DNA of 64,000 nt, from NCBI RefSeq assembly GCF_030325625.1, contig NZ_JACAIS010000003.1:372001-436000 (forward strand). Reading direction: 5' to 3'. How positions within the stretch are numbered: position 1 is the stretch's first letter; every line of letters begins with the position of its first letter. Origin of the DNA: Sphingobacterium sp. N143 (GTDB lineage Bacteria; Bacteroidota; Bacteroidia; Sphingobacteriales; Sphingobacteriaceae). Both the position numbers and the translations under genes were made by a program. The notes under the pieces were generated by a model. It saw only the letters and a program-made list of their open reading frames with translations. It did not search any database and was not told the origin of the DNA. Positions 7,801-17,003 of the stretch are shown here, piece by piece.

Positions 7801-8460
7801 TTATTGATTTATATATGTCCTGAATTTTTGTTGTATATATTCGTCTTTAAATGCGCCCGAATAACTTTCAGTAATTGTATGACTATTGGTATCTTTAATA
7901 CCCCTTGAAGCCACACAAAGGTGATCAGCCTCGATCCATACAGCCACATCAGTATGCCCCAATGCCTCACATAAACCATTGACAATTTGTACGGTCAAAC
8001 GTTCCTGTACCTGTGGCCTTTTAGCATAAAACTGTACTAAACGGTTGATCTTGGAAAGCCCGATGACTTTATCATGTGGTATATAGGCTACATGAATCTT
8101 GCCAATTATGGGCACAAAATGATGTTCACAGTGCGAATAGAGCGTGATATTCTTCTCCACCAGCATCTGATCATAGCCGTAACGGTTTTCAAACAGGCTG
8201 ATTTTTGGCTTATTTTCACGGTTCAGGCCACTGAAGGCTTCTTCAACATACATCTTGGCTACACGCAGTGGTGTTCCTTGAAGGCTGTCGTCTGTCAGAT
8301 CAAGTCCCAGTGTCCACATGATTTCCGCAAAATGCTTGGCGATCTTATTGATCTTCTCCTGTTCAGTCAGTTCAAAGGCATCGTCCCGAAGTGGCGTATC
8401 AACCACCGAAACAGTAACCGGGCTATCGAAAGTTTCTTCCATTGCTGTAAATTGATTCAT
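7801..8460 (-). CDS. folE: GTP cyclohydrolase I
   Basis: Converts GTP to 7,8-dihydroneopterin triphosphate, the first step of folate and monapterin synthesis, as a cytoplasmic zinc-dependent homodecamer. The zinc ligands Cys111 and His114 (SHCEHHFVP) and Cys182 (ADHLCVASRG) are present, as are GLSKINRLV and KRPQVQERLT. At 219 residues the length is normal. The first 30 residues are a variable extension. Its ATG overlaps the stop of the upstream sigma factor by one base (TAATG), and the flavin reductase follows 34 bases downstream. The gene order implies that FolE product is channelled to the FolX-like and FolM-like enzymes of the operon. Confidence 0.95.
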   Translation of the reverse strand: MNQFTAMEETFDSPVTVSVVDTPLRDDAFELTEQEKINKIAKHFAEIMWTLGLDLTDDSLQGTPLRVAKMYVEEAFSGLNRENKPKISLFENRYGYDQMLVEKNITLYSHCEHHFVPIIGKIHVAYIPHDKVIGLSKINRLVQFYAKRPQVQERLTVQIVNGLCEALGHTDVAVWIEADHLCVASRGIKDTNSHTITESYSGAFKDEYIQQKFRTYINQ

Positions 8461-9095
8461 TATAATTTATTTTCCATGATTTGCGGCATGACCCGATTCA
8501 CCATTGCATCACAATAGATCAAGTTGAACTCATAAAGTTCAGCAGCCGAATAAGACTTTTCAAATTCACGACGGAGCATTGTTTTTGCCCTGCTGAGCCT
8601 CACCTTCACATTGCTGCGGGAGATATCCAAAATCGCTGCAGTTTCATCCGTGTCCATGCCATTGATCTCACGCAGGGTGAAAACCATTCTATATTCCAAG
8701 GGGACACGTGCCAGCATCTCCTCGATCATCAAAGCCAGCTCCTTACGCTTCACGACTTTATCGGTATCATTATTTGGGGTACTAAACATAGGTATTGCAT
8801 TTTCGTCCAATTCAGCAACAACCTCATTTTGGCTGCTCCTCTTCTGGCTTTTATGATAACATCGATTCAACATGATACGTGTGATCCAGGTCTTAAAACT
8901 GGATTTATTCTCAAATTGAGCCAAATTCCGGTATGCGTCAATAAAACATTCTTGCATTAGATCCTGCGTATCCGCATGATTATAATTATAGGATCTTCCT
9001 ATTTTATATATCGTCGGATTAAATCTCCTCACGATTAACTCATATAGGTCCTTATCTCCTTGCAGGATACGTGCTATGATTTCAATTTCTGTCAT
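8460..9095 (-). CDS. RNA polymerase ECF-type sigma factor heading the pterin operon
   Basis: A 211-residue sigma-70 family protein with region 2 (DLMQECFIDAYRNL near 45-58, then FKTWITRIMLNRCYHK) and region 4 (LPLEYRMVF-like helix, then DTDETAAILDISRSNVKVRLSRAK). After region 4 there is a tail of about 35 residues with a cysteine (IYCDAMV) and no known domain. No anti-sigma gene is adjacent. The stop codon overlaps the folE start, so the two are translationally coupled. It may autoregulate the operon or serve other targets. The promoter it recognises cannot be read from this window. Confidence 0.9.
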   Translation of the reverse strand: MTEIEIIARILQGDKDLYELIVRRFNPTIYKIGRSYNYNHADTQDLMQECFIDAYRNLAQFENKSSFKTWITRIMLNRCYHKSQKRSSQNEVVAELDENAIPMFSTPNNDTDKVVKRKELALMIEEMLARVPLEYRMVFTLREINGMDTDETAAILDISRSNVKVRLSRAKTMLRREFEKSYSAAELYEFNLIYCDAMVNRVMPQIMENKL

Positions 9096-9330
9096 TATTC
9101 AGTGGTATGATCTGCCCCTCTCCTCTGCACTCTATATACTTAGAGTCAATGAAGAACAATTTGGTTACAAGCAATCTTAAAGTTATGCATAATACTTTTA
9201 CAATTTTCTTCTATTCAGCAATTTATTCCACTTTCATCTGCCTCCATTGGCAGTGGATCAGGGAACAGAACCTGATCAAGAAACACCTTCATCTATATAT
9301 GAAAATTGATTCTTATCAAACTGACAAAAA

Positions 9331-9353
9331 AAATCCACTCAATGAGTGGATTT
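9331..9353 (-). terminator. Intrinsic terminator after the EEP-fold gene
   Basis: A 10-bp stem (9331-9340 with 9344-9353) and a 3-base loop, flanked by A and T runs on both sides, directly follows the stop at 9360 on the minus strand. It ends the sigma/FecR/SusC/SusD/EEP operon. Confidence 0.85.
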
Positions 9354-9359
9354 TTTTAT

Positions 9360-10241
9360 TTATTTACCAATTTTAAGTTCTATAAAAGTAGGATAGTGAT
9401 CTGAAATATAATGTGTTTCCTCATTTTTAATGATACCACTCTTCACCACCATTTTTGTTGCGATTGGATTTGCCCAAATAAAATCGATCCGTTTAGGGTG
9501 ACCGCTATTGCTTTTCTTGATACGACCATTTCCATCCTTAAAAGTAGGAACAGAACTTTCAAATTCCTGATGTAATAAACGATACGTATCCTGAAATCCA
9601 GCTTCTCTTAATTTTCCCAAAACACTATAGTCTATTTGTCCATCACGTAAATTACGAATATGATTATGTTTCTGTTCACTTTGCTGCATCGCTGCTAATA
9701 CTTCTGGGCCATACATTGCCTGATCAGCAATATCAAGTGAATTGAAATCCCCCATAATCAATATGGGTTCATTGTCTGGGATTTCCTGTACCTGCGCTAG
9801 AATATCTGTTATTTCCAGTAAGCGCTTTTGATAGCTAAACGGTGAAAAATGAATAACAAAGAAATGTATTCCCCGTATTTTGGTATAAATATAACTATGC
9901 CACATGTTTTCGGTCACTTTCTTAAAATTCACCAATGGATATTTCGAAGTGATAGCGACAGGAAAACCTTCTTCTTTGGATTGCAAGACATAGTGATGAT
10001 TGATCTGATTTCCCAGCTGTTCCAGTGTTTTTTGTGTATAGCCATTCATCTCCTCCAGGGCAATTACATCCGGATTCCAGGAGTGAGCGAATTTTATAAA
10101 ACGATTAATATTTACCGAATCTTGTTTAAGTCCATAGAGGACATTATAGGAGATAACCTTTAACGTTTCCTGTGCATGAGTTGTAACATGAATAGCCATG
10201 ATAAACAAAGTGGTAGCACATATAATTATTAATTTTTTCAT
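9360..10241 (-). CDS. Secreted endonuclease/exonuclease/phosphatase-family hydrolase
   Basis: Starts with a signal peptide ending in THAQ, so it is exported. The EEP fold is shown by its motif order: VISYNVLYG with the metal-site Asn, IALEEMNGY with the metal-binding Glu, FVIHFSP, IMGDFNSLD with the Asp/Asn pair, and SDHYPTF near the end with the catalytic His. The family cleaves phosphodiesters or phosphomonoesters: DNA, sphingomyelin, inositol phosphates. The substrate is not readable here. It lies 10 bases downstream of susD and shares its operon, so it probably processes what that SusC/SusD pair imports, for example by removing phosphate from a phosphorylated ligand. Confidence 0.85.
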   Translation of the reverse strand: MKKLIIICATTLFIMAIHVTTHAQETLKVISYNVLYGLKQDSVNINRFIKFAHSWNPDVIALEEMNGYTQKTLEQLGNQINHHYVLQSKEEGFPVAITSKYPLVNFKKVTENMWHSYIYTKIRGIHFFVIHFSPFSYQKRLLEITDILAQVQEIPDNEPILIMGDFNSLDIADQAMYGPEVLAAMQQSEQKHNHIRNLRDGQIDYSVLGKLREAGFQDTYRLLHQEFESSVPTFKDGNGRIKKSNSGHPKRIDFIWANPIATKMVVKSGIIKNEETHYISDHYPTFIELKIGK

Positions 10242-10251
10242 ACTTCTAATT

Positions 10252-12000
10252 TTAAGTTCCTGATTTATCCCAGCCTTTATTTTGTTCCAACTTGGTATTC
10301 AGCTGCAATTCCTGGGTGGGTATTGGATAATAATAATCTTTGTCTTCGGTCCACTTCTTTAAAATATCAGGCAAGTTGATAATCCGGCCACTCTTTCCAT
10401 TTTCTAACACCAATTCACCTAATTTTTGATACTGCACGCCTGGCTTTTTCGCTGGTGCCGTGCCTTCATAAATCACCAGATCCAATTTTCCATCCTGATC
10501 CAGATCATATTCACCGGCTCCTGGAAAATACATTCCATAAAAAGGTTTCGCAACCTTCGCACCCTCTTTCCAGCGCAGCAGGTCGTTAAAGCGTAAACCT
10601 TCTTTGACTAATTCAATCCTACGCTCACGGCGGATTTCAAGTATCACACCGGTTTGCCCATTTTTGCTTACATTGGGATAAGTAGCCATAAGATATGGAT
10701 CCGGTTTAGCATTGGCCTCAGTGACATTGAGATTAGGCATTCCCACACGCTCACGGATCAACTTGATTGTACGATCAATGTCGCCCTGATTTAAAGTACC
10801 AAGTTCAGCTTTTGCTTCAGCATAGTTCAATAACACCTCAGCATAACGGATAATTGGCATATCATTGGAGCTTTGCCCAGCATCAAATGCAGATGAAAGA
10901 ATATATTTTACATATTGATACCCCGTTACCGATGTCGCAAAGTCAGGTACGGATGTCATATTAGCGCCTATACGTTTGTACCCCGGGGTCCGGATAGTTT
11001 GTGCCAATCGTGGATCACGGTCCTGCGTCTCTTCATAAAAGGACAGCTTATCATAGTTCGCTTTGTCCGTAAACCGGCTTCCATCTTTCATCAAGTAGCT
11101 ATTGACAAGCTCTTTAACCATCCCCGGTCGGCCATAGGATGCCGATAGAATATAAAAATTGGCCGAATGAACAAAGGGTACAGAGGCATCATACTGTCTT
11201 GCCATAATCATTTCTGCTGGATTGGCATCCTCAGCTATAAACAGTTCCTGATAGGCTGTATGAGGATCATTTTTATAAATACTATATTCATTCGCATTCA
11301 TCAATTCATCTGCAGCTTTTACGCCTTCCTCGAGAATCTCCTCCCAATCACCGAGTCCATGGTATTTGCGAAATGTACCCTCGAACAAACACATTCGGGA
11401 TTTAAAGGCCAAAACAGTCCATTTGTTGATCAACTGAGGATTTTTGACAGTACTACAATTCGCAATAGCATAATCAAGATCATCCAGCATTTTTGCAAAA
11501 ACATCCTTCCGCGAGTCTTTTGCTTTAAACATGGCCGGGTCATCTAACTGATTGACTTTATCGTACCATGGAACGTCACCAAAACGCACCACCTTATTAT
11601 AATAAAAATAAGCTCTAAAAAACCGGGCTACTCCATCATATTGTAAGCGAGCAGCTTCATCGGCACATTTATGTGAATTTTCTAAATAAAAATTTATCCG
11701 GCGAAGAGATGTCCATGTCCAGCCACCGCCACTTGCAGGGGTGGTACGAGTACCCTGAAATTCAGCTGCCAGTGTATTACGAGCTTCATCATCACCCTGA
11801 TTGGGATTATTATAATGGATGGCAAGAGCATCAGGTAAGTCCGCATAAAAAGCATTGGTATAAGTCTGAAGTTCAGATGCTGTACGAAAGTAATTCTCGG
11901 GAGCCAATTCAGCAATAGGGTATCGTTCTAAGTAATCATTGTTGCAAGAACTGGCAAAAAATGCAAAAATGAGTGTAATGATAGTGAATTTTCTTTTCAT
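10252..12000 (-). CDS. SusD/RagB-family outer-membrane lipoprotein (locus 1)
   Basis: Surface lipoprotein that captures substrate for its SusC partner. The N-terminus has a lipobox (FAFFASSC, cysteine at 19) followed by NNDYLERYP. Near the C-terminus it has IRYAEVLLNYAEAKAELG and RRERRIELVKEGLRFNDLLRW, the hallmark SusD segments. Length (582) is usual. It follows susC by 30 bases and precedes the EEP-fold enzyme. The ligand is unknown. Confidence 0.93.
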   Translation of the reverse strand: MKRKFTIITLIFAFFASSCNNDYLERYPIAELAPENYFRTASELQTYTNAFYADLPDALAIHYNNPNQGDDEARNTLAAEFQGTRTTPASGGGWTWTSLRRINFYLENSHKCADEAARLQYDGVARFFRAYFYYNKVVRFGDVPWYDKVNQLDDPAMFKAKDSRKDVFAKMLDDLDYAIANCSTVKNPQLINKWTVLAFKSRMCLFEGTFRKYHGLGDWEEILEEGVKAADELMNANEYSIYKNDPHTAYQELFIAEDANPAEMIMARQYDASVPFVHSANFYILSASYGRPGMVKELVNSYLMKDGSRFTDKANYDKLSFYEETQDRDPRLAQTIRTPGYKRIGANMTSVPDFATSVTGYQYVKYILSSAFDAGQSSNDMPIIRYAEVLLNYAEAKAELGTLNQGDIDRTIKLIRERVGMPNLNVTEANAKPDPYLMATYPNVSKNGQTGVILEIRRERRIELVKEGLRFNDLLRWKEGAKVAKPFYGMYFPGAGEYDLDQDGKLDLVIYEGTAPAKKPGVQYQKLGELVLENGKSGRIINLPDILKKWTEDKDYYYPIPTQELQLNTKLEQNKGWDKSGT

Positions 12001-12030
12001 GATTTCTTCTTTAATGTATGTATAACCAAC

Positions 12031-15000
12031 TTAAAAAGATACTTGAGCGCCAAAGGAATAAACCCGTCCAACAGGATAACTCCGGCCGGTATTATCACTC
12101 ATTACCTGTTCGGGATCGATATAGTCAGACTTCAACTTGGTCCAGGTATGTAAATTCTCCCCACTGAAAAACAAACGTAGTTTGTTGATCTTGGCTTTTT
12201 GCGTCAATGTTACTGGAAAGGTGTAGCCAAGGGTCAGGTTACGCAGCTTGAGGTAAGCAATGTCCTGTATGTACATATCATTAGCAACTGAAAGCTCAGA
12301 ATTCTGTGCTGTATACCCTCTTAAGAATGGGAAATAGGCATTTGGGTTTTCTGGCGTCCATATTTTTTCCTGAAAGTTGGAAGGGATAAAAGAATCATAA
12401 GGTCTAGCATAAACAGACCAAAATGCTTGAGCTTCCAAATTTGGGTACCAATTTTGTTTACCAATTCCCTGAAAGAAAGCCGAAATATCAATTCCATTCC
12501 AGTTGGCACCTAAGTTAAGCCCATATGAATAACGTGGTTGGCTATTTCCGATAATGGTCCGATCACCTGGATTGGCAAGCGTATTGTCGCCGGCATCGAT
12601 AATTCCATCTCCATTAAGGTCTAAAATCTTGATGTCCCCTGCCTGAAGCATACGGAGATCTGCTGTAGGAGCCTGCACCCGTCGACGGTTGATCTGATCC
12701 TGGTTGACAACCTTGGCATACTCCTGTGCTTCTTCAGTACTTTTAAAAAAACCGTCATAGTGGTATCCCCAGATCTCACCTAGTTTTTGTCCAGTATAAT
12801 AATTGTTCAATAGCCCAGCATCGTTGGCAAACCTGGTGATTTCAGCCTGATAATCTGAAAGCATAGCCCGAACGGAATAATTTAAGCGTTTTCCGCCAAC
12901 AGCAACATGATCTTTCCAAAGAAGGGACAGCTCAAACCCTTTAGTTTTGAGATCGGCGGCATTTTCCTTGGGTTCACTGGCTCCAAATACCGCTGGCTGG
13001 GTCTTCCCTTTGCTGAGCATCCCTTTAGTTTGGCGCACATAAAAGTCTGACTGAAAATCAAGTTTATTATTAAATAAACTAAAATCCAGTCCGATATTGC
13101 TGGTGGTAATTTCTTCCCAAGTCAATGTAGGGGCCACAGGTGCAGGATTATTGGCAACGTTCAGCTTCTGTCCATTGACAAGGTAAGCGATCTGCTCAGT
13201 ATTCATGGAAGAAATATAGGCATAGGTAGCTACTTCTTGATTACCCAAAGACCCGTAAGAATATCGGATCTTAAGATTATTTACGGCATTTTTTAGCGGT
13301 GTGAAAAATTTTTCTTCGCTGATACGCCATCCAGCAGAAAAAGATGGAAAGAATCCAAAACGACTATGTTTCGGAAAACGTGAGGTGCCATCATATCGAC
13401 CACTGGCTTCCAAAAGATATTTACCTTTATAATCATAATTGAAGCGATAGAAACCTCCTCGCACAGCCCATTCATCAGCTCCTCCTTCAAATTGCTTTTC
13501 TCCAATCACCAAATCCAGATCATTCAGGTTTTCAGATAACAGATCCTGCCCTATTCCACCGACCGTTTTAAATGATCGATCTTCCTGATTAAACCCGCCC
13601 ATGACAGTCAGGTGGTGATCACCAAAATCTTTCTGGTAAGTAGCAAAAACATTGATAAAGTGCCATGCATATTTACTCATGTTTTCCCGGAGTTTATCTT
13701 GGTTCAGTGCCCCCAGCGAGGACAATTCCATTTGGCCAGGGTATTTGGAATAATACTGTTTTGTCTGCCGATAAGAGTAATCCGAACGGTACTCACGGTA
13801 AGAGTAGTTTCCAGTTACAGTCAAACCTTTTGCCAGTTTAAATACTGCTTCAGTCATGTTAGTAAATTCTGTCCCTCGGGTGTATCCTCGCATAGTTCCA
13901 CTTTCCAGTGCATTATGTAAACCATATCCGATGGGGTAACTGTTGATACCTGAATAGCCCGTGAGTGTCCCATCGGGATTTCGGGGCACATACATGGCGT
14001 GATAATGATAGGTGGGGCTGTTGCTGACATTATTGGCCACGGTACTAAAATTATTTTCCAGTCCGGCCCAATCATAGGAAGATTTGAAAAAATGGGTGCT
14101 GTTGCTTATGGTCAACCAGCTTCGAATATCAGAGGCAATATTCGCCCTCAAGTTATAGCGGCCAAATTTATCTGGGTCAATATTAAAAATCCCCTGTTCA
14201 CTGGATTTTGACCCTGAGATCGCGTACCGGGTAGTATTACTGGCTCCTGAAAATGAAAGATTATGTTCATTTTTTGGTCTGCTTTTATTGTAGAGGTAAT
14301 TAAACCAGTCGAAATTACCATAATAACGGTATATGTCATTGCCACTTGCATCTTTTTTGACCACCACCCATGGTCTGCTGGGATCCTCTGTTTTGTCATT
14401 GACACGGGCGAGCAGTTCCTCATAGTCCTCATCGGTATACCGCGTTGTTCTATATCCCAGAGCATTATACATTGCATCATCATTGATTTTTGCATTCCAA
14501 TAACCGCTGGTGATAAAATCTGTATTAGTGGCATGGGTAGTAAAACCAATGTTATTATTATATTCAATGGAGGTCTTACCATTTTTGCCCCCCTTCTTCG
14601 TGGTGACCAAAACAACCCCAAAAGCGCCTCTTGCTCCATAAACTGCTGCTGCCGAAGCATCCTTAAGTACAGTCACAGATTCAACATCATTAGGGTTGAT
14701 ACGGTCCAATGTCCCGAGAATACCATCGATCAAAATAAGTGGTCCACCCCCGTTGATGGAGGTATTTCCCCGAACGTTCACAGAACCACTGGTGCCGGGC
14801 TTTCCTGATCCAAATACAATATTCAGATTGGGAATATTACCCTGTAATGCCTGTGTCAATTGCGTAACAGGCCTATCTTCAAATTCTTTACCTGAAATCT
14901 GACTGACAGCACCGGTGAGATTCGCTTTCTTTTGTTCACCATATCCCACCACAACCACCTCATCCATCGCCGTGATAGCAATGTCCAAGGTGACCCGAAT

Positions 15001-15597
15001 ATGATGTTGCTCCGTCACATTTACCTCCTTTGATTGGTAACCCAACATTGAAAACAGAAGTTGATTATTACCCGTTTTGAGCTGAAGCTCAAAATCACCA
15101 GACTTATTGCTCGTTGTTCTATTTTCCGTCCCTTTTTCAGTAATAGTCGCATTACTCACCGGGTTCCCCTTTACATCTACAACCTTGCCTTGAATTCTTC
15201 GCTGTAAGAGGGTTGACGAATGATCCATGCCAGCAGAGTTGACAGGTTGTGATGTTGACATGGGTTTACTGAGCACCACATTCTTATCGACGATCCTAAA
15301 AGCAATCTGATAATTACTTAGTAGATCTTTTAAGGCATTTTCAAAGGGGACATTCTGATAATTGACATCGATCCGCTTCGCATTGGTCAGCAGTGATTCT
15401 TTATAAAGGATATTATAACCACTCTGTTTTTGTAAAACCTTCAAGATGGTTTCGAGCTTAGCGTTTTTACGTTGGTAATTCACCCCCTGTCCAAAGGTGA
15501 TTGCACTCAACTGGAGATTAGAGGCAAGCAACAAAGGGATCGCTAGTGACATTTTCATAGCAAATGCTTTTTTGGTGGAGCGCTTACTTTTATACAT
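12031..15597 (-). CDS. SusC/RagA TonB-dependent transporter with STN domain (locus 1)
   Basis: Outer-membrane importer working with the downstream SusD. I use ATG 15597 (MYKSKRSTKK), which puts a normal signal sequence at the start; an upstream ATG at 15633 is possible. Order: signal peptide, STN signalling domain about 38-110 (KLETILKVLQKQSGYNILY), CarboxypepD_reg-like sandwich about 135-193, TonB-box-like DEVVVVGYG near 212, plug with INPNDVESVTVLKDASAAAVYG, then a 22-strand barrel. The C-terminus ends in GAQVSF. STN lets the transporter signal to FecR (15735-16949) and the sigma factor. A strong hairpin separates it from fecR. Substrate unknown. Confidence 0.95.
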   Translation of the reverse strand: MYKSKRSTKKAFAMKMSLAIPLLLASNLQLSAITFGQGVNYQRKNAKLETILKVLQKQSGYNILYKESLLTNAKRIDVNYQNVPFENALKDLLSNYQIAFRIVDKNVVLSKPMSTSQPVNSAGMDHSSTLLQRRIQGKVVDVKGNPVSNATITEKGTENRTTSNKSGDFELQLKTGNNQLLFSMLGYQSKEVNVTEQHHIRVTLDIAITAMDEVVVVGYGEQKKANLTGAVSQISGKEFEDRPVTQLTQALQGNIPNLNIVFGSGKPGTSGSVNVRGNTSINGGGPLILIDGILGTLDRINPNDVESVTVLKDASAAAVYGARGAFGVVLVTTKKGGKNGKTSIEYNNNIGFTTHATNTDFITSGYWNAKINDDAMYNALGYRTTRYTDEDYEELLARVNDKTEDPSRPWVVVKKDASGNDIYRYYGNFDWFNYLYNKSRPKNEHNLSFSGASNTTRYAISGSKSSEQGIFNIDPDKFGRYNLRANIASDIRSWLTISNSTHFFKSSYDWAGLENNFSTVANNVSNSPTYHYHAMYVPRNPDGTLTGYSGINSYPIGYGLHNALESGTMRGYTRGTEFTNMTEAVFKLAKGLTVTGNYSYREYRSDYSYRQTKQYYSKYPGQMELSSLGALNQDKLRENMSKYAWHFINVFATYQKDFGDHHLTVMGGFNQEDRSFKTVGGIGQDLLSENLNDLDLVIGEKQFEGGADEWAVRGGFYRFNYDYKGKYLLEASGRYDGTSRFPKHSRFGFFPSFSAGWRISEEKFFTPLKNAVNNLKIRYSYGSLGNQEVATYAYISSMNTEQIAYLVNGQKLNVANNPAPVAPTLTWEEITTSNIGLDFSLFNNKLDFQSDFYVRQTKGMLSKGKTQPAVFGASEPKENAADLKTKGFELSLLWKDHVAVGGKRLNYSVRAMLSDYQAEITRFANDAGLLNNYYTGQKLGEIWGYHYDGFFKSTEEAQEYAKVVNQDQINRRRVQAPTADLRMLQAGDIKILDLNGDGIIDAGDNTLANPGDRTIIGNSQPRYSYGLNLGANWNGIDISAFFQGIGKQNWYPNLEAQAFWSVYARPYDSFIPSNFQEKIWTPENPNAYFPFLRGYTAQNSELSVANDMYIQDIAYLKLRNLTLGYTFPVTLTQKAKINKLRLFFSGENLHTWTKLKSDYIDPEQVMSDNTGRSYPVGRVYSFGAQVSF

Positions 15598-15675
15598 AAG
15601 ATCTCCACACCGTTTTTTTTTGTACTTTTGCATACGGTTGTAATTGTTTTAAATGATTTAAATCTGTTCAGCCAG

Positions 15676-15720
15676 GTCTTTTTAAAGACACCATTCAGGA
15701 GCGGTCGCAACGCTCCTGAA
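15676..15720 (-). terminator. Tandem hairpins between fecR and susC (locus 1)
   Basis: A 10-bp GC-rich stem (15694-15703 with 15711-15720) follows the fecR stop at 15735 on the minus strand. A smaller stem (15676-15681 with 15684-15689) comes next. They could end sigma/fecR transcripts or adjust susC expression. No long T run follows. Confidence 0.55.
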
Positions 15721-15734
15721 CTCTTCTGGTAGGT

Positions 15735-16949
15735 TTATCTGTTCACATATATTCTCCTTCCTTTCAATTCAAAATGAATATCCCCAACGAGTTCAATCGT
15801 CTGGAGCAGTTGATTGATATCATCATATCTTGAAATAGTCCCCGAAAAGGCAAAGTTCTCGGGATGATAGTTAAACAAGACCTCCACATCATACCACCTA
15901 CTGATCATTGCCATGACCTCATCAAGAGGAGTCTTATCAAACGCAAATTTTCCTTCTTTCCAGGCTGTGAAATAGTAAGGATCTACTGTTATTTTACGAG
16001 CCTTTTTATCAACCGCCTGAAAAATAGACTGTTCATCAGGTTGGAGATAGAGCTGTTGGCGTGATTTATCATTAAAGTTTAGTTTTACTTTTCCTTCAAC
16101 CAATGTGGTCACAATGGCATGTCCATAATTTTGCAGATTGAAGGCCGTTCCTAAAACTTCCAGCTGTTGATCTCCTGTGTTCACAATAAACGGCACACGC
16201 TTACCTTGATAAAGCTGTTTGGCCACTTCAAAGTAAGCTTCCCCTTGCAATTGTATCTTTCTTTCATGGACATCAAAACGAATAGGGTAACGGAGTGTTG
16301 TAGCAGCATTTAACCAGATCTTGGTTCCATCAGCCAATTGAAGCTTATATTCTCCTCCCCGTGGTGTGATGATCGTATTATAGGCTATCTGTAAAGTTGA
16401 AGGTAAGCCTGCCTTGGTTCGATACGATATGGTCCCTTGGGCAGATTTCACAATTTCAAAAGATCCATTGTCAATTACAGTATCATTTTTTAACTGTTCC
16501 AGATCAATCCGTTCACCATTCTCTAAGACAATCTGTGCTTTTTCAGATCCTGGCAATACAGTGCTGTCAGTCTGAGTCATCGTTATTTTATCTACCGAGT
16601 GCTCAGCATCTGGGTGCTTGAACATAAAGAGCAAAGCGGCAACACCAAAAAATAAAAATAACGCTGCAATACCAACAGGTTTTAAAATTTTGATTATTGG
16701 ATTTCTTTTTTCGGAAATGGTTACGAATTGTTCTTTTATCCTTTCATCACTTCTGATCTTATCAAAAAGAGAACGGCTGCCTACTACATCATGCGCTTCA
16801 TTAATCACCCCCTCTTCGATCAACTGCTGCCATGCCTCCATAAAATCTGGATCATCCAAATAGGCTGCAAAATTTTGTTTTGTGCGTTCATCTAATGTTT
16901 TTGCCAAAAATTGACAGATGATAATTTTATATGCTTCTACTTTGGACAT
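15735..16949 (-). CDS. FecR-family anti-sigma regulator (locus 1)
   Basis: Inner-membrane protein that relays the SusC/STN signal to the sigma factor. The cytoplasmic N-terminus (about 1-85) is followed by one membrane span (GIAALFLFFGVAALLFMF, near 92-109). The periplasmic FecR domain has TPRGGEYKLQLADGTKIWLN and LQGEAYFEVAK. The C-terminal DUF4974-type region has FDKTPLDEVMAMISRWYDV. It is 404 residues, normal for Bacteroidota. It lies 54 bases after the sigma gene and about 137 bases before susC. Confidence 0.94.
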   Translation of the reverse strand: MSKVEAYKIIICQFLAKTLDERTKQNFAAYLDDPDFMEAWQQLIEEGVINEAHDVVGSRSLFDKIRSDERIKEQFVTISEKRNPIIKILKPVGIAALFLFFGVAALLFMFKHPDAEHSVDKITMTQTDSTVLPGSEKAQIVLENGERIDLEQLKNDTVIDNGSFEIVKSAQGTISYRTKAGLPSTLQIAYNTIITPRGGEYKLQLADGTKIWLNAATTLRYPIRFDVHERKIQLQGEAYFEVAKQLYQGKRVPFIVNTGDQQLEVLGTAFNLQNYGHAIVTTLVEGKVKLNFNDKSRQQLYLQPDEQSIFQAVDKKARKITVDPYYFTAWKEGKFAFDKTPLDEVMAMISRWYDVEVLFNYHPENFAFSGTISRYDDINQLLQTIELVGDIHFELKGRRIYVNR

Positions 16950-16959
16950 CGTTTTTTCC

Positions 16960-16984
16960 TGTGCGCTATACTATTATTCGCACA
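16960..16984 (-). other. Small hairpin between sigma gene and fecR (locus 1)
   Basis: TGTGCG (16960-16965) pairs with CGCACA (16979-16984) in the 54-bp gap. Hairpins occur at the same junction in the other two sigma/FecR loci, so it may tune fecR translation relative to the sigma factor. Stem is only 6 bp. Confidence 0.35.
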
Positions 16985-17003
16985 AGATCTGAGAATGGAC
17001 TAG

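Noticed and set aside
9107..9376. 89-codon plus-strand frame between the sigma factor and EEP genes
   Set aside because: It runs through the terminator stem at 9331-9353 and has low-complexity, AT-driven composition without a domain.
14148..14808. Long frames on both strands inside susC (locus 1)
   Set aside because: They lie over the conserved plug and early barrel coding sequence; susC motifs are continuous in one frame.
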